A stretch of DNA of 64,000 nucleotides from Acinetobacter seifertii (GCF_000368065.1 NZ_KB851199.1:392609-456608); one strand, 5' to 3'; positions 9,068 to 21,317 are shown, counted from the stretch's first letter. The notes: a model not told the origin generated them from the sequence alone. Program-made: numbers and translations.

Positions 9068-9095
9068 AAAAAAGGCACCCTAAGGTGCCTTTTTT
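9068..9095 (-). terminator. rpoBC operon terminator
   Basis: AAAAAAGGCACC and GGTGCCTTTTTT form a perfect 12-bp stem with a CTAA loop, 15 bases past the rpoC stop. T-runs lie on both sides, so it works in either direction. Confidence 0.9.
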
Positions 9096-9110
9096 AATGC
9101 CAATCTAAAC

Positions 9111-12100
9111 TTAGAATTGTTCTGAGTTTAATGCTTGGCTAAATGCTTGGTCTACTTCACTGAAGTCATTATGAAGCTCATGTTCTGCAGCTTCTGCTTC
9201 TTGACGACGACGCTCTAAGTGGTAAGCAAGACCAGTACCAGCTGGAATCAAGCGACCAACAACAACGTTTTCTTTCAAGCCACGTAAATCATCTTCTTTA
9301 CCTGTTACAGCAGCTTCAGTTAACACACGAGTTGTTTCCTGGAACGATGCAGCAGAGATGAACGAGTCAGTAGAAAGCGATGCTTTCGTAATACCCATCA
9401 ATTGACGTTCAAACTTAGCTGGGAACTTGTTCTGAGCCAATACAGCTTGATTCTCTTGAACAACGCGGATGTAATCCACTTGCTCGCCTTTGATAAAGCT
9501 TGTATCGCCACCATCAGTGATATCAACTTTACGCAACATTTGACGTACGATAACTTCAATGTGCTTATCGTTGATTTTTACACCTTGGAGACGGTAAACG
9601 TCTTGAACTTCGTTCACGATGTAGTTTGTTAATGCAACTTCACCTTTCAAACGTAAGATGTCATGCGGGTTTTGTGGACCATCAGAAATAGTTTCACCAC
9701 GGTTCACATGCTCGCCTTCAAACACGTTGATTTGACGCCATTTTGGAATCAACTCTTCGTAAATTTCAGAGCCGTCATCTGGTGTAATCACTAAACGGTT
9801 CTTACCTTTAGTCTCTTTACCAAAGCTTACGATACCAGACACTTCTGCCAAGATTGCATGCTCTTTAGGTTTACGCGCTTCGAACAAGTCAGCAACACGC
9901 GGAAGACCACCGGTAATATCACGAGTACGCGATGTTTCTTGTGGTACACGACCGATAACGTCACCCACACCAATTGTTTCGCCATCACGGACAGTTACAA
10001 TTGTATTTTGTGGTAAGAAGTAGAACTGTTCAGTGCCATCAGTCATATCTAATACGATTGCTGGACGTAAATCTTTACCAGAAGCAGGACGTGCTGTTAC
10101 AGGTAAGATTTCAACAGTTGTCATACCAGTTGCATCATCAGTTTTCGATGTTGCAGTTACACCATCAGCAATTTGGCTGAAACGCGCTTTACCAGCAACT
10201 TCTGTTACTAATGGATGTGTATGCGGATCCCAAGTTGCAACGATGCCACCAGCCTCAACCATTTCACCATCTTTCAACAAGATGCTTGCGCCGTAAGGAA
10301 GTTTATAACGTTCGCGCTCACGACCTAGCTCATCAGCAATACCAATTTCACCTGAACGTGAAACTGAAACTAAATGACCTTTCGCATGTTGTACAGTTTT
10401 CACGTTGTGGAAACGTACAGTACCTTTGTTACGTACTTGAACACTGTTTGCAGCAGAAGTTCGGCTCGCAGCACCACCAACGTGGAACGTACGCATCGTT
10501 AACTGTGTACCTGGCTCACCAATTGATTGCGCAGCCATTACACCTACTGATTCACCTGGGTTCACCAAGTGACCACGTGCAAGGTCACGACCATAACAAC
10601 GAGCACATACACCGAATGTAGATTCACATGCGATTACTGAACGTACTTTAACTTCATCGACACCAGCTTCTTCAAGCTGAGCTGCGATTTTCTCGTCAAT
10701 TAACGTACCACGAGGTAATACAACTTCATCATCAGATGCACGACGTACATCTTCAGCAGTTACACGACCTAATACGCGGTCACGTAATGGCTCGATAACA
10801 TCACCACCTTGAATGAATGGAGTCATCACCAAACCACCCGCTGTACCACAGTCAGGTTCGGTAATTACTAAATCTTGCGCTACGTCTACAAGACGACGAG
10901 TCAAGTAACCAGAGTTCGCAGTTTTTAATGCTGTATCGGCCAAACCTTTACGCGCACCGTGTGTCGAAATAAAGTACTGAAGTACTGTTAAACCTTCACG
11001 GAAGTTCGCTTTAATCGGTGTCTCAATAATCGAGCCATCCGGTTTTGCCATCAAACCACGCATACCAGCAAGCTGACGAATCTGTGCCGCACTACCACGG
11101 GCACCAGAATCAGACATCATGTAAATGCTGTTAAATGATTTTTGCTTCTCGTCTTCACCTTGTTTGTTTTTAACAACAGTGTAAGACAAGTTATCCATCA
11201 TCGCTTTCGCAACTTGGTCGTTTGTACGCGCCCAGATATCGACAACTTTGTTATAACGCTCACCAGCAGTTACGAAACCTTGTTCGAACTGTTGTTCGAT
11301 TTCACGAACTTCTGTTTCCGCTTTATCAATAATTGTGTGTTTCGTAGGTGGAATGAGCATGTCTTCCATACCTACCGATACACCTGAACGAGTCGCTTGA
11401 CGGAAGCCCAAGTACATTAACTGGTCAGCGAAGATAACAGTATCTTTCAAACCAAGTTTACGGTAGCAAGAGTTGATTAACTTAGAGATGTTCTTTTTAG
11501 TCATCTCAAGGTTGATCATGTCAAAGCTTAAACCTTGTGGAACAACTTCCCAAAGCAAACAACGACCTGGTGTTGTATCAACGATAATCGTTTGGTGTTC
11601 ACGTTCACCATTCTCATTGATAACAGTTTGATGCACACGCACTTTAACACGCGCATGAATCGCAACTTGACCAGTTGCAAGTGCACGGTTTACTTCGTGA
11701 GTATCGGCAAACACCATGCCTTCACCTTTGGCATTTACTGCATCACGAGTGATGTAGTAAAGACCCAAGACAACGTCCTGAGAAGGAACGATGATTGGCT
11801 CACCGTTTGCTGGTGACAAGATGTTGTTTGTTGACATCATCAATGCACGAGCTTCTAACTGTGCTTCAAGTGTCAATGGAACGTGTACCGCCATTTGGTC
11901 ACCGTCGAAGTCGGCGTTAAACGCAGCACAAACGAGTGGGTGAAGACGGATTGCCTTACCTTCAATAAGAATAGGTTCAAATGCTTGAAGACCTAAACGG
12001 TGAAGTGTTGGCGCACGGTTCAACATCACTGGATGTTGACGAATTACAGATGCAAGAACGTCCCAAACTTCTGGAGTTTCACGCTCAACCATTTTCTTCG

Positions 12101-13304
12101 CAGCTTTAATGGTTGTTGCCTGACCTGAAGCTTGTAGTTTCGCGAAAATAAATGGTTTGAATAATTCAAGTGCCATTTTCTTCGGAAGACCACATTGGTG
12201 AAGACGTAAAGTAGGACCTACAGTAATTACCGAACGACCAGAATAGTCAACACGCTTACCTAACAAGTTCTGACGGAAACGACCTTGCTTACCTTTGATC
12301 ATGTCTGCCAAAGATTTTAATGGACGTTTGTTAGAACCAGTGATTGCACGACCACGACGACCGTTATCAAGCAATGCATCTACAGACTCTTGTAACATAC
12401 GTTTTTCGTTACGTACGATAATGTCTGGTGCTGCAAGGTCAAGAAGACGCTTCAAACGGTTGTTACGGTTAATCACACGACGATATAAATCGTTCAAGTC
12501 AGAAGTCGCGAAACGACCACCTTCAAGTGGAACTAATGGACGTAAATCTGGTGGAAGCACCGGAAGTACATTCATTACCATCCATTCAGGCTTGTTGTTT
12601 GAATCTTTGAATGCTTCCATCAATTTCAAGCGTTTAGACGCTTTTTTCAACTTCGTTTCAGAAGTTGTTTGAGGAATTTCTTCACGTAAACGTGAAATTT
12701 CAGCTTCAAGATCGATGTCTTTCAACAAGTCTTGAACAGCTTCCGCACCCATTTTTGCAACAAATTCGTCACCGTGCTCTTCTAGAGCTGTGAAGTATTC
12801 TTCATCATTAAGAAGTTGATACTTTTCAAATGGCGTCATGCCAGGATCAGTAACAACGTATGATTCGAAATACAACACGCGTTCGATATCACGAAGAGTC
12901 ATATCAAGTAATAAACCGATACGGCTTGGTAACGATTTTAAGAACCAGATATGAGCAACTGGTGAAGCAAGTTCGATGTGACCCATACGTTCACGACGAA
13001 CTTTCGCTGTAGTTACTTCAACGCCACATTTTTCACAAATGACGCCTTTATATTTCATACGCTTGTATTTACCACACAAGCATTCGTAATCTTTTACTGG
13101 ACCAAAGATTTTGGCACAGAATAAACCATCACGTTCTGGTTTGAACGTACGGTAGTTGATTGTCTCAGGCTTTTTAACTTCACCATGAGACCATGACTTA
13201 ATCATTTCTGGTGACGCAAGACCAATACGGATACGGTCGAACTCAATTGGTGCATGACCATCTGAATCCGTTTTCTTACGCATGATATCGAGCAAGTCTT
13301 TCAA
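9111..13304 (-). CDS. rpoC: DNA-directed RNA polymerase subunit beta'
   Basis: This 1397-residue beta' subunit is full length for the gammaproteobacteria. The N-terminal zinc ribbon ([23 protein letters not shown]) is near residues 70-92. The catalytic Mg2+ motif [12 protein letters not shown] is near residue 460. The second zinc site ([13 protein letters not shown]) is near residue 900. Together with beta it forms the active-site cleft of RNA polymerase. It lies 86 bases downstream of rpoB in the same operon and ends at a strong terminator. No frameshift or missing motif is visible. Confidence 0.99.
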   Translation of the reverse strand: MKDLLDIMRKKTDSDGHAPIEFDRIRIGLASPEMIKSWSHGEVKKPETINYRTFKPERDGLFCAKIFGPVKDYECLCGKYKRMKYKGVICEKCGVEVTTAKVRRERMGHIELASPVAHIWFLKSLPSRIGLLLDMTLRDIERVLYFESYVVTDPGMTPFEKYQLLNDEEYFTALEEHGDEFVAKMGAEAVQDLLKDIDLEAEISRLREEIPQTTSETKLKKASKRLKLMEAFKDSNNKPEWMVMNVLPVLPPDLRPLVPLEGGRFATSDLNDLYRRVINRNNRLKRLLDLAAPDIIVRNEKRMLQESVDALLDNGRRGRAITGSNKRPLKSLADMIKGKQGRFRQNLLGKRVDYSGRSVITVGPTLRLHQCGLPKKMALELFKPFIFAKLQASGQATTIKAAKKMVERETPEVWDVLASVIRQHPVMLNRAPTLHRLGLQAFEPILIEGKAIRLHPLVCAAFNADFDGDQMAVHVPLTLEAQLEARALMMSTNNILSPANGEPIIVPSQDVVLGLYYITRDAVNAKGEGMVFADTHEVNRALATGQVAIHARVKVRVHQTVINENGEREHQTIIVDTTPGRCLLWEVVPQGLSFDMINLEMTKKNISKLINSCYRKLGLKDTVIFADQLMYLGFRQATRSGVSVGMEDMLIPPTKHTIIDKAETEVREIEQQFEQGFVTAGERYNKVVDIWARTNDQVAKAMMDNLSYTVVKNKQGEDEKQKSFNSIYMMSDSGARGSAAQIRQLAGMRGLMAKPDGSIIETPIKANFREGLTVLQYFISTHGARKGLADTALKTANSGYLTRRLVDVAQDLVITEPDCGTAGGLVMTPFIQGGDVIEPLRDRVLGRVTAEDVRRASDDEVVLPRGTLIDEKIAAQLEEAGVDEVKVRSVIACESTFGVCARCYGRDLARGHLVNPGESVGVMAAQSIGEPGTQLTMRTFHVGGAASRTSAANSVQVRNKGTVRFHNVKTVQHAKGHLVSVSRSGEIGIADELGRERERYKLPYGASILLKDGEMVEAGGIVATWDPHTHPLVTEVAGKARFSQIADGVTATSKTDDATGMTTVEILPVTARPASGKDLRPAIVLDMTDGTEQFYFLPQNTIVTVRDGETIGVGDVIGRVPQETSRTRDITGGLPRVADLFEARKPKEHAILAEVSGIVSFGKETKGKNRLVITPDDGSEIYEELIPKWRQINVFEGEHVNRGETISDGPQNPHDILRLKGEVALTNYIVNEVQDVYRLQGVKINDKHIEVIVRQMLRKVDITDGGDTSFIKGEQVDYIRVVQENQAVLAQNKFPAKFERQLMGITKASLSTDSFISAASFQETTRVLTEAAVTGKEDDLRGLKENVVVGRLIPAGTGLAYHLERRRQEAEAAEHELHNDFSEVDQAFSQALNSEQF

Positions 13305-13390
13305 TTTTTTTCTCCGTGTGTCGGGAAGCCTCGCTTACCCGACTGGGTCACAAATATTGTTTTTTCCTAAAAAATCGTGAGTCTTACGAC

Positions 13391-16300
13391 TTAGTCACCA
13401 TTTTTCAGTTCAATGTTGATACCTAAAGAACGGATCTCTTTGGTCAATACGTTGAACGATTCAGGCATACCCGGATCCATATAATGGTTACCATCTACAA
13501 TATTCTTATAGATGCGAGTACGTCCTTCAACGTCATCCGACTTCACTGTAAGCATTTCTTGAAGGGTATATGCTGCACCGTATGCTTCAAGTGCCCATAC
13601 TTCCATCTCACCGAAACGCTGACCACCGAATTGTGCTTTACCACCAAGCGGCTGTTGTGTAACAAGTGAATAAGAACCAGTTGAACGCGCATGCATCTTG
13701 TCATCAACCAAGTGGTTCAACTTAAGCATGTACATGTAACCAACAGTTACTGGACGATCGAACTGTTCACCTGTACGTCCGTCAAACAATACTGTTTGAC
13801 CTGTACGTGAAATGTCAGCTAATTCAAGTAAATCTTTAATTTGACTTTCTTCAGCACCATCAAATACCGGAGTAGCCAAAGGCACACCAGCGCGCAAGTT
13901 GCCTGAAAGTGCTAGGATTTCGTCATCCGTTAAGCTATCAAGATCTTCTTGCTCGCCACCGACTTTGTTATAAATCTTGTCTAAGAATTCACGTAGCTCT
14001 AAAACTGTACGTTGTTCTTTCAACATTTTTTCGATTTTGTCACCAAGCCCTCTAGCCGCCATACCCAAGTGAGTCTCAAGAATCTGACCCACGTTCATAC
14101 GAGATGGTACACCCAGTGGGTTCAATACGATATCTACTGGTACACCGTTAGCATCGTGTGGCATGTCTTCAACAGGTAAGATGTTAGAAACAACACCCTT
14201 GTTACCGTGACGACCAGCCATCTTATCACCAGGCTGAATACGACGTTTAACAGCTAGGTAAACCTTAACAACTTTCAATACACCAGTTGTTAACTCGTCA
14301 CCTGTTGCAAGCTTACGTTTCTTCTCAGCAAATTTCTCATCGATTTCTGCGCTCTTCTCTTTCAAGAATACTTGAATTTGAGTTAAACGCTCAGCGATTG
14401 CTTCATCTGTTGGCTGGATTTCAAGTAAATCAACAAGCTCTAAACCAGATAATAAATCTTCAGAAAGTTTATCACCGCGTTTAGTTGAACCACCGCCATT
14501 AGACTCTTGGCCTTTAAGTAAACGAATTACACGTTCACGAGCCGCTTCTTCGAAGATTTTATATTCTTCTTTCAAGTCTTTACGGTAAGAATCAAGCTGT
14601 GCTTTTTCAATCGCTAATGCACGGTCATCTTTCTCTAAGCCATCACGAGTGAAGACTTGAACATCGATAACTGTACCTTTAGTACCAGATGGAACACGTA
14701 AAGATGAATCTTTAACGTCAGCAGCTTTTTCACCAAAGATTGCGCGAAGCAATTTTTCTTCAGGAGTTAACTGAGTTTCGCCTTTAGGCGTTACTTTACC
14801 AACTAAGATGTCACCAGCAGTAACTTCAGCACCGATATAAACGATACCTGATTCATCAAGTTTAGAAAGCGCAGCTTCACCTACGTTAGGAATATCGGCA
14901 GTAATTTCTTCTGCACCTAACTTAGTGTCACGTGCTACACATGACAATTCTTGAATATGAATAGAAGTTAAACGGTCTTCTTGAAGAACACGCTCAGATA
15001 ACAAGATCGAGTCTTCATAGTTGTAACCATTCCATGTCATGAACGCTACACGCATGTTTTGACCAAGCGCAAGTTCACCCATGTCTGTAGACGGACCGTC
15101 TGCCAAGATGTCACCACGAGCAACTTTATCGCCCAAATTCACGATAACATTTTGGTTAATACAAGTATTTTGGTTCGAACGTGTATATTTGATGAGGTTA
15201 TAGATATCTACACCCGCCTCACCAGCAACCATTTCATCTTCGTTTACACGAATAACGATACGAGAAGCATCTACAAATTCAATTGCACCACCACGGTTTG
15301 CGATTACACACACACCAGAGTCACGTGCTACGTTCGCTTCCATACCAGTACCAACAAGTGGCTTGTCAGCACGTAAAGTAGGAACAGCCTGACGTTGCAT
15401 GTTCGAACCCATCAATGCACGGTTCGCGTCATCGTGTTCAAGGAATGGAATAAGTGATGCAGCAACGGATACAACCTGCTGTGCAGAAACGTCCATATGC
15501 GTCACTTTTTCAGGTGGCATACGTACGAATTCACCTTGGTGACGAACAGAAACGAAGTCTTCTGTTAAGTTGCCATCTTTATCTACAGCAGAATCGGCCT
15601 GTGCAATAACAGTGCCTACTTCTTCAATAGCAGATAAATATTCAACTGCATCAGTTACACGACCATCTACAACTCGACGGTAAGGTGTTTCCAAGAAACC
15701 GAAATCATTCGCTTTTGCATATACAGAAAGCGAGTTGATCAAACCAATGTTTGGACCTTCAGGAGTTTCAATTGGACAAACACGACCATAGTGAGTTTGA
15801 TGTACGTCACGTACTTCAAAGCCAGCACGCTCACGTGTTAAACCACCAGGACCAAGCGCAGATACACGACGCTTGTGTGTAATCTCAGATAATGGGTTGT
15901 TTTGGTCCATGAACTGAGATAACTGGCTTGAACCAAAGAATTCTTTGATTGCCGCAGCAACTGGCTTAGCGTTAATCAAGTCTTGTGGAGACAAGTTATC
16001 TGTTTCTGCTTGGCTTAAACGTTCTTTAACAGCACGCTCAACACGAACTAAACCAACACGGAATTGGTTCTCTGTCATTTCACCAACAGAACGTACACGA
16101 CGGTTACCTAAATGGTCGATATCGTCTACTTCGCCTTTACCGTTACGGATTTCAACCAATGTACGTAATACATCGATGATATCTTCGTGCGACAAAATAC
16201 CTTCAACTTCACGAGACTTCTGATCAGTACCAACTTCGTAAGGACGACCTAAACGACGGTTGAACTTCATACGACCTACTGGAGATAAGTCATAACGCTC

Positions 16301-17479
16301 AGAAGAGAAGAATAAGTTGTTGAATAAGTTTTCAGCAGCTTCTTTTGTTGGCGGCTCGCCTGGACGCATTACTTTATAAATTTCAACTAAAGCTTCTTCA
16401 CGTCCTGCTGTTGTGTCTGCACGCAATGTATCAGCAACAAAAGAACCACGATCGATATCGTTTGTGAACAGGATGTTAAATTGCTTAACACCACCTTCCG
16501 CTAACTTCACCATCACTTCATGGCTTAATAACGTATTCGCAGCAATTACTTCACCATCACGTAAAGTAATATCTTCAGCAGTAATACGCTCATATAAGTA
16601 TTCATCAGGAACTGAAAGCTTAGTTAAACCTGAAGCTTCCATTTGACGTACATGGCGCGCGTTAATACGTTTACCTTGCTCAACAATGACTTTACCTTCA
16701 TTGTCAGTAATATCAAATTGAGCCATTTCACCACGTAAACGCTCAGGAACAAGGTCAATTTGATAACTGCCCATGTCTAGGTACACAGGTACTTTTTCGT
16801 AGAACAAATTCAAGATTTGTTCATTGTTATAACCTAGTGCACGTAACACAACAGTAGCAAGTAATTTACGACGACGGTCAATACGTACGTAAACTAGATC
16901 TTTTGCATCGAACTCGAAGTCTAACCATGAACCACGGTAAGGAATGATACGTGCTGAATACAACACTTTACCACTTGAGTGAGTCTTACCTTTATCATGG
17001 TCGAAGAACACACCTGGTGAACGGTGTAATTGAGATACGATTACACGCTCAGTACCATTGATTACAAAGGTACCATTTTCAGTCATGAGTGGCATTTCAC
17101 CCATGTAGACTTCTTGTTCACGTACGTCTTTAATTGATTTAGTTTCGCGATCTTTAATAATCAAACGAATTTTTACGCGCATTGGTGCCGCATAAGTCGA
17201 ACCACGTAAAATACATTCACGCACATCAAACTCAGGCTTACCAAGGCTATACTCAACAAATTCTAAAGCAGCATTGCCAGAATAACTTTCTATAGGAAAA
17301 ACTGAACGAAATGCGGCCTGGAGACCGATATCTTCACGGTTTTTTGGAGATTTGCCACCTTGCAAGAACGTTCTATACGAATCGACCTGAATCGAGAGTA
17401 AGTACGGTGCTTCCATTACTTGGGGCAACTTACCAAAATTCTTACGGATCCGTTTCTTTTCGGTATATGAGTATGCCAT
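13391..17479 (-). CDS. rpoB: DNA-directed RNA polymerase subunit beta
   Basis: This is a 1362-residue beta subunit. It contains the rifampicin-pocket segment [21 protein letters not shown], encoded near 15850-15930, and the C-terminal contact [24 protein letters not shown]. The residues most often changed in rifampicin resistance (E. coli D516, H526 and S531 equivalents) are all the wild-type ones. It forms the catalytic core with RpoC. A 304-base gap with two hairpins separates it from rplL upstream, where the ribosomal and polymerase transcripts can be uncoupled. The ATG has a GGACTCC-type upstream region and a moderate Shine-Dalgarno. Confidence 0.99.
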   Translation of the reverse strand: MAYSYTEKKRIRKNFGKLPQVMEAPYLLSIQVDSYRTFLQGGKSPKNREDIGLQAAFRSVFPIESYSGNAALEFVEYSLGKPEFDVRECILRGSTYAAPMRVKIRLIIKDRETKSIKDVREQEVYMGEMPLMTENGTFVINGTERVIVSQLHRSPGVFFDHDKGKTHSSGKVLYSARIIPYRGSWLDFEFDAKDLVYVRIDRRRKLLATVVLRALGYNNEQILNLFYEKVPVYLDMGSYQIDLVPERLRGEMAQFDITDNEGKVIVEQGKRINARHVRQMEASGLTKLSVPDEYLYERITAEDITLRDGEVIAANTLLSHEVMVKLAEGGVKQFNILFTNDIDRGSFVADTLRADTTAGREEALVEIYKVMRPGEPPTKEAAENLFNNLFFSSERYDLSPVGRMKFNRRLGRPYEVGTDQKSREVEGILSHEDIIDVLRTLVEIRNGKGEVDDIDHLGNRRVRSVGEMTENQFRVGLVRVERAVKERLSQAETDNLSPQDLINAKPVAAAIKEFFGSSQLSQFMDQNNPLSEITHKRRVSALGPGGLTRERAGFEVRDVHQTHYGRVCPIETPEGPNIGLINSLSVYAKANDFGFLETPYRRVVDGRVTDAVEYLSAIEEVGTVIAQADSAVDKDGNLTEDFVSVRHQGEFVRMPPEKVTHMDVSAQQVVSVAASLIPFLEHDDANRALMGSNMQRQAVPTLRADKPLVGTGMEANVARDSGVCVIANRGGAIEFVDASRIVIRVNEDEMVAGEAGVDIYNLIKYTRSNQNTCINQNVIVNLGDKVARGDILADGPSTDMGELALGQNMRVAFMTWNGYNYEDSILLSERVLQEDRLTSIHIQELSCVARDTKLGAEEITADIPNVGEAALSKLDESGIVYIGAEVTAGDILVGKVTPKGETQLTPEEKLLRAIFGEKAADVKDSSLRVPSGTKGTVIDVQVFTRDGLEKDDRALAIEKAQLDSYRKDLKEEYKIFEEAARERVIRLLKGQESNGGGSTKRGDKLSEDLLSGLELVDLLEIQPTDEAIAERLTQIQVFLKEKSAEIDEKFAEKKRKLATGDELTTGVLKVVKVYLAVKRRIQPGDKMAGRHGNKGVVSNILPVEDMPHDANGVPVDIVLNPLGVPSRMNVGQILETHLGMAARGLGDKIEKMLKEQRTVLELREFLDKIYNKVGGEQEDLDSLTDDEILALSGNLRAGVPLATPVFDGAEESQIKDLLELADISRTGQTVLFDGRTGEQFDRPVTVGYMYMLKLNHLVDDKMHARSTGSYSLVTQQPLGGKAQFGGQRFGEMEVWALEAYGAAYTLQEMLTVKSDDVEGRTRIYKNIVDGNHYMDPGMPESFNVLTKEIRSLGINIELKNGD

Positions 17480-17718
17480 CTGGAGTCCTCGGAAAGTAAA
17501 CCAAGCCCGCCTGCAGAACGGGCTCAGAAGGAATTACACAGGCCGATATGGCCACCACTGCTTACAAATGCTGCAACTTTTAGTGGTACTAAAACACTTA
17601 ACAATATTTTTTAAAAAGAAAAATATTGGTAAGCATTTGAAATTAATTGATTTATTTAGTTTTTTCTAAAAAATAAACAAAACTAACAAAAATCGAGCCG
17701 ATTATTGTAACGCAAAAA

Positions 17719-17744
17719 GGCTGATGACCCAAGAGCCATCAGCC
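17719..17744 (-). terminator. Attenuator-like hairpin between rplL and rpoB
   Basis: GGCTGATG and CATCAGCC make an 8-bp stem with a 10-base loop. On the minus strand TTTTTGCG follows. Its position after rplL matches the partial terminator that in E. coli lowers rpoBC expression relative to the ribosomal genes. This role is inferred from position. Confidence 0.7.
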
Positions 17745-17751
17745 ATTTTAT

Positions 17752-17775
17752 GGAGCCGATTTAAAAACCGACTCC
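17752..17775 (-). other. Second hairpin in the rplL-rpoB gap
   Basis: GGAGCCGA and CCGACTCC pair over 8 bp with two wobbles, 8 bases after the rplL stop, with no following T-run. It could be an RNA-processing stem like the RNase III site found here in E. coli; that comparison is only positional. The rest of the gap (17480-17718) shows nothing clear. Confidence 0.45.
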
Positions 17776-17783
17776 TTTTACAA

Positions 17784-18152
17784 TTACTTAAGTGTAACTG
17801 TAGCACCAGCTTCTTCAAGTTTCTTCTTAAGTTCTTCGCCTTCTTCTTTAGAAACGCCTTCTTTAAGAACTTGAGGAGCACCTTCAACTAGGTCTTTAGC
17901 TTCTTTAAGACCAAGGCCAGTTGCTTCACGAACTGCTTTAATTACAGCTACTTTGTTAGCACCGAAAGAAGTCAACTCAACGTTGAATTCAGTTTGTTCT
18001 TCAGCAGCAGCAGCGCCTGCAGCAGGAGCAGCTACAGCTACAGCAGCAGCAGAAACGTTGAATTTCTCTTCGAAAGCAGAAATTAATTCAACAAGTTCAA
18101 GAACAGTTTTTTCAGCAACTGCGTTTAAGATTTCTTCGTTTGTTAAAGCCAT
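17784..18152 (-). CDS. rplL: 50S ribosomal protein L7/L12
   Basis: This 122-residue stalk protein forms dimers that bind L10 and recruit translation factors. The N-terminal dimerisation domain ([14 protein letters not shown]) is followed by the Ala/Gly-rich hinge near residues 37-50 and the globular C-terminal factor-binding domain with [16 protein letters not shown] sequence (here [12 protein letters not shown]). Codon use looks strongly biased, as expected for a highly expressed gene. It lies 48 bases downstream of rplJ and is co-transcribed with it. Confidence 0.98.
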   Translation of the reverse strand: MALTNEEILNAVAEKTVLELVELISAFEEKFNVSAAAVAVAAPAAGAAAAEEQTEFNVELTSFGANKVAVIKAVREATGLGLKEAKDLVEGAPQVLKEGVSKEEGEELKKKLEEAGATVTLK

Positions 18153-18200
18153 GAGATTAACTCCAAATGGATATTGAATGGTGTGAAAGTAGATTTAAGC

Positions 18201-18707
18201 TTAAGCAGCTTCTGACTCGTTTTTCTCTTGGAGCGCTGTAAGTAAGCGACCCAATTTCGAAATAGGAGCTTGAAGAACAGATGCGAGCATAGTAAGCGCT
18301 TTTTCTTGGTTCGGAAGATTTGCAATTACACTAACATCAGCACCTTGATAAAGTTTGCCGTCAAATGCAGCAGCTTTTAATTCAAATGCTTTGTTAGTTT
18401 TAGCAAATTCTTCAAACAAGCGTGCAGCTGCACCCATATCGTCTTCAGAAGTTGAGAATGCTAAGATTGTTGGACCAACAAGGTTGTCATTCAAGATTGC
18501 AAATTGCGTATCTTGAAGAGCACGTTTAGCCAAAGTGTTACGTACAACACGTGTAGCAACACCTAGTTTACGAGCTTCAACACGAAGAGTAGTTAATTGC
18601 TCAACGGTTAAACCTTGATAGTCAGCAACAACGGCAGCGAACGCTGTAGAAGCAGTTTGAGCTACTTCAGCAACGATCTGTTTTTTGCTTTCAATAAGAA
18701 GAGCCAT
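18201..18707 (-). CDS. rplJ: 50S ribosomal protein L10
   Basis: L10 (168 residues) anchors L7/L12 dimers to the 23S rRNA stalk base. The sequence shows the N-terminal rRNA-binding half (KKQIVAEVAQTASTAFAAVVADYQG) and the C-terminal helix that binds L12. The Shine-Dalgarno AGGAGG lies 7 bases before the ATG. Upstream is a structured leader that fits the L10-binding autoregulatory RNA. By analogy with E. coli, the L10-L12 complex represses translation of its own mRNA there. Confidence 0.98.
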   Translation of the reverse strand: MALLIESKKQIVAEVAQTASTAFAAVVADYQGLTVEQLTTLRVEARKLGVATRVVRNTLAKRALQDTQFAILNDNLVGPTILAFSTSEDDMGAAARLFEEFAKTNKAFELKAAAFDGKLYQGADVSVIANLPNQEKALTMLASVLQAPISKLGRLLTALQEKNESEAA

Positions 18708-18723
18708 TGTAAAACCTCCTAAC

Positions 18724-18810
18724 GGTGATTTATGTACTCAAAAAAGTACACTCCCAATTCGTAAGCCTTTCGACTTACACGCGGAGGAGGAACAAATCAC
18801 ACCACCGCGT
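18724..18810 (-). promoter_or_regulatory. Probable L10 leader (ribosomal protein autoregulatory RNA)
   Basis: Immediately upstream of rplJ the minus strand folds into nested stems. A closing helix pairs GGTGATTT (18724-18731) with AAATCAC (18794-18800). Inside are hairpins TGTACT/AGTACA (18733-18750) and GTAAG/CTTAC (18761-18778). An alternative stem ACGCGG/CCGCGT (18779-18810) overlaps the closing helix. Position and layout fit the L10 leader known upstream of rplJ in many bacteria. The rest of the 316-base gap holds hairpin TGATAAAT/ATTTATCA (18883-18902) and an AT-rich inverted repeat near 18951-18982. Confidence 0.6.
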
Positions 18811-19023
18811 CTACTCAGGCTGAGCTATTAAGAAAAGTCACTATTAAAAAAATAACGCCTTCTCGCCTGAGGTCTTTGACGCTGATAAATTCTCATTTAT
18901 CAATTCAAAGTCTGCCTGATAAGTAAGTAATAAAGCTTTGCTTCATTCAAACTTAAATAAAAATATTTTTTATTTAAGTTTTGTCCTCATCAGGACTTTA
19001 AAATTCTTTACTAAGTTTAAAAC

Positions 19024-19719
19024 TTAGTTAGAAACGTTGTTTACATCAACAGTAAGACCAGGACCCATAGTTGAGCTCAAAGTGATCTTTTTGATGTATA
19101 CACCTTTAGAGGTTGCAGGTTTTAACTTTTTCAAGTCAGCAACTAAAGTTTCAACGTTTTGACGGATAGCAGCAGCATCGAAGCCTAATTGACCGATCGC
19201 AGCATGGATAATACCCGCTTTGTCTACACGGTAACGAGCCTGACCAGATTTAGCGTTTTTAACAGCATTCGCTACATCAGGAGTTACAGTACCAACTTTA
19301 GGGTTTGGCATTAAACCACGTGGACCAAGAATTGTACCGAGCTTACCAACAACACGCATAGCGTCTGGAGCAGCGATTACAACATCAAAGTCAAGGTTTC
19401 CACCTTGGATGCTTTCAGCAAGGTCATCAAAACCTACAACATCAGCACCAGCTTCTTTAGCAGCTTCTGCTTGCGCGCCTTGAGCAAATACAGCTACACG
19501 TACAGTTTTACCAGTACCTGCAGGTAATGTAGTTGCGCCACGAACAACCTGGTCAGATTTACGTGGGTCTACACCAAGATTTACAGCAACATCCAAAGAT
19601 TCTTTGAATTTTGCAGCAGGTAGGCTGTTAAGAACTTCTACCGCTTCTTCCAAAGTGTAAACTTTGTTTGCTTCAACAGCAGCAGCAATGGCTTTTTGAC
19701 GTTTAGTTAACTTTGCCAT
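19024..19719 (-). CDS. rplA: 50S ribosomal protein L1
   Basis: L1 (231 residues) forms the mobile stalk near the ribosomal E site and represses its own operon in enterics. Family segments are clear: AKLTKRQKA at the start, [20 protein letters not shown] near residue 40, and [16 protein letters not shown] near residue 130. The gene starts three bases after the rplK stop, so the two are translationally close. Beyond it lies the rplJ leader region. Confidence 0.98.
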   Translation of the reverse strand: MAKLTKRQKAIAAAVEANKVYTLEEAVEVLNSLPAAKFKESLDVAVNLGVDPRKSDQVVRGATTLPAGTGKTVRVAVFAQGAQAEAAKEAGADVVGFDDLAESIQGGNLDFDVVIAAPDAMRVVGKLGTILGPRGLMPNPKVGTVTPDVANAVKNAKSGQARYRVDKAGIIHAAIGQLGFDAAAIRQNVETLVADLKKLKPATSKGVYIKKITLSSTMGPGLTVDVNNVSN

Positions 19720-19722
19720 GTC

Positions 19723-20151
19723 TTATAGCTCCACTTCCAAGCCCATAGAACGTGCAGAACCAGCGATGGTACGAACACGTGCGTCTAAATCAGCACCAGT
19801 TAAATCTGGCTCTTTAGTAGTCGCAATTTCTTCTAACTGAGCACGAGTCAACTTACCAACTTTAGTTTTGTTTGGTACAGATGAACCCTTTTGGATACCA
19901 GCAGCTTTCTTAAGAAGAATAGAAGCTGGAGGAGTTTTCATGATGAATGTGAACGACTTGTCGTTGTACACAGTAATCACTACAGGAATTGGAAGACCTG
20001 GTTCAACTTTTTGTGTAGCAGCATTGAATTCTTTACAGAATGCCATGATGTTTACACCACGTTGACCTAATGCAGGACCAATTGGTGGAGATGGATTTGC
20101 TTTACCAGCTGGAACTTGCAGCTTGATATAGCCGTCAATCTTCTTAGCCAT
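19723..20151 (-). CDS. rplK: 50S ribosomal protein L11
   Basis: L11 (142 residues) sits at the GTPase-associated centre and is needed for RelA-dependent stringent response. The N-terminal [25 protein letters not shown] segment contains the Pro-rich linker where thiostrepton acts. The C-terminal rRNA-binding domain has [14 protein letters not shown]. The length is standard. It heads the rplK-rplA pair, 109 bases after nusG, where a hairpin may separate it from the secE-nusG transcript. Confidence 0.98.
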   Translation of the reverse strand: MAKKIDGYIKLQVPAGKANPSPPIGPALGQRGVNIMAFCKEFNAATQKVEPGLPIPVVITVYNDKSFTFIMKTPPASILLKKAAGIQKGSSVPNKTKVGKLTRAQLEEIATTKEPDLTGADLDARVRTIAGSARSMGLEVEL

Positions 20152-20224
20152 TTTAAAATACCTCTGGGTACAAACGCCGCTAGGCTCCCCAATCTTTACG
20201 CAACACTACTGTTACAACAACAAT

Positions 20225-20241
20225 GCCCGATAAAATCGGGC
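20225..20241 (-). terminator. Hairpin between nusG and rplK
   Basis: GCCCGAT and ATCGGGC form a 7-bp stem with an AAA loop, 20 bases after nusG. On the minus strand it is followed by ATTGTTGTTG, a poor T-tract. It is probably a weak terminator or attenuator that allows rplKA to have its own level. Confidence 0.5.
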
Positions 20242-20260
20242 GCTTTTCAACCAATTGAGA

Positions 20261-20794
20261 TTAAATCGTTTTTTCGACTTGACGAAATTCGAGTTCAACC
20301 TGAGTTGGTCGATTAAATACATTAATCGTCAACGTTAAACGTGACTTTTCGTATTGAACCTCTTCCACCACACCCTTAAAGTCAGTGAATGGGCCATCAA
20401 TAACGAGTAATTCTTCACCTGGTTCAAACATCGTCTTAGGACGTGGAGCTTCACCAGTATTACGTACACGCGCAAGAATCGCATCTGCTTCACGTTGAGT
20501 GATTGGTGCAGGTTTTTCGGGTGTACCACCGATAAAACCTAATACTTTCGGACATTCTTTAACAATATGCCAAGTATCGTCATTCATTTCCATTTCAACT
20601 AACACATAGCCAGGAAAGAATTTACGCTCAGACTTACGTTTCTTACCATCCTTCATTTCTACCACTTCTTCGGTAGGAACAAGGACATCACCAAAGCTAT
20701 CAGCAACAGCGCTACGCTGGATTCGTTCTATAAGCGAACGCAACACTTGTTTTTCATAGCCAGAGTAGGCATGAATAATGTACCAACGTTTCAT
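20261..20794 (-). CDS. nusG: Transcription termination/antitermination factor NusG
   Basis: NusG (177 residues) binds RNA polymerase and links it to Rho or to the ribosome. It has the NGN domain (KRWYIIHAYSGYEKQVLRSL at the start, FFPGYVLVEMEM near residue 60) and a C-terminal KOW domain (GPFTDFKGVVEEVQ near residue 133). The start lies 7 bases after the secE stop, the usual secE-nusG arrangement. Confidence 0.98.
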   Translation of the reverse strand: MKRWYIIHAYSGYEKQVLRSLIERIQRSAVADSFGDVLVPTEEVVEMKDGKKRKSERKFFPGYVLVEMEMNDDTWHIVKECPKVLGFIGGTPEKPAPITQREADAILARVRNTGEAPRPKTMFEPGEELLVIDGPFTDFKGVVEEVQYEKSRLTLTINVFNRPTQVELEFRQVEKTI

Positions 20795-20801
20795 AGCTCT
20801 T

Positions 20802-21242
20802 TTACCCGATAATCAACTTAATTAACCAACCCAAACCATAGTCAAAGCACCATAAAACCAATGATGCAACAACTACAACCAATAGAACCTGCCACGATGT
20901 CGTGACTGTTTCTTGTTTTGTTGGCCAAGTTACTCGACGCAATTCGACTCGTGCATCTTTTAGCAAACGAACAAAGCCTTTACCTTGATGGGTGGCGTAT
21001 AATAAACCTAAAGCCACAACGATACAAGCTAAAATTGCACCAACGCGAACCCAAACATTATTTGCAGGTGCCCAATACGCTGGCAAGTGCTGATTCACCA
21101 TAGTAGCCGAAAGCAACAATGCAATTGCAATCACCCATAGAACAATATCTAGAGGCGAACCAGAACGAACAACTTCAGCAGAATTATTTCTTTGAGGAAT
21201 TGGCGCGTCGCTCAATGCGTCACGCGATTTATCATTCGACAT
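20802..21242 (-). CDS. secE: Preprotein translocase subunit SecE
   Basis: SecE (146 residues) is the essential small subunit of the SecYEG channel. The protein has a hydrophilic N-terminal 30 residues, then three membrane segments (around residues 30-48, 63-82 and 118-140). The conserved amphipathic region ARVELRRVTWPTKQETVTT lies before the last segment. Three-segment SecE is typical of gammaproteobacteria. It follows tRNA-Trp and precedes nusG. Confidence 0.95.
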   Translation of the reverse strand: MSNDKSRDALSDAPIPQRNNSAEVVRSGSPLDIVLWVIAIALLLSATMVNQHLPAYWAPANNVWVRVGAILACIVVALGLLYATHQGKGFVRLLKDARVELRRVTWPTKQETVTTSWQVLLVVVVASLVLWCFDYGLGWLIKLIIG

Positions 21243-21317
21243 TTTTGTACTCGTCGTAGAACTCGCGACTTATTATATGAACAACTAAGCCAGCATCAAG
21301 CTTTTTATTTCAAAATA

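Noticed and set aside
10211..12672. Several ORFs of 80-136 codons opposite rpoC
   Set aside because: They are antisense shadows of a highly conserved, codon-biased gene and match no family I know.
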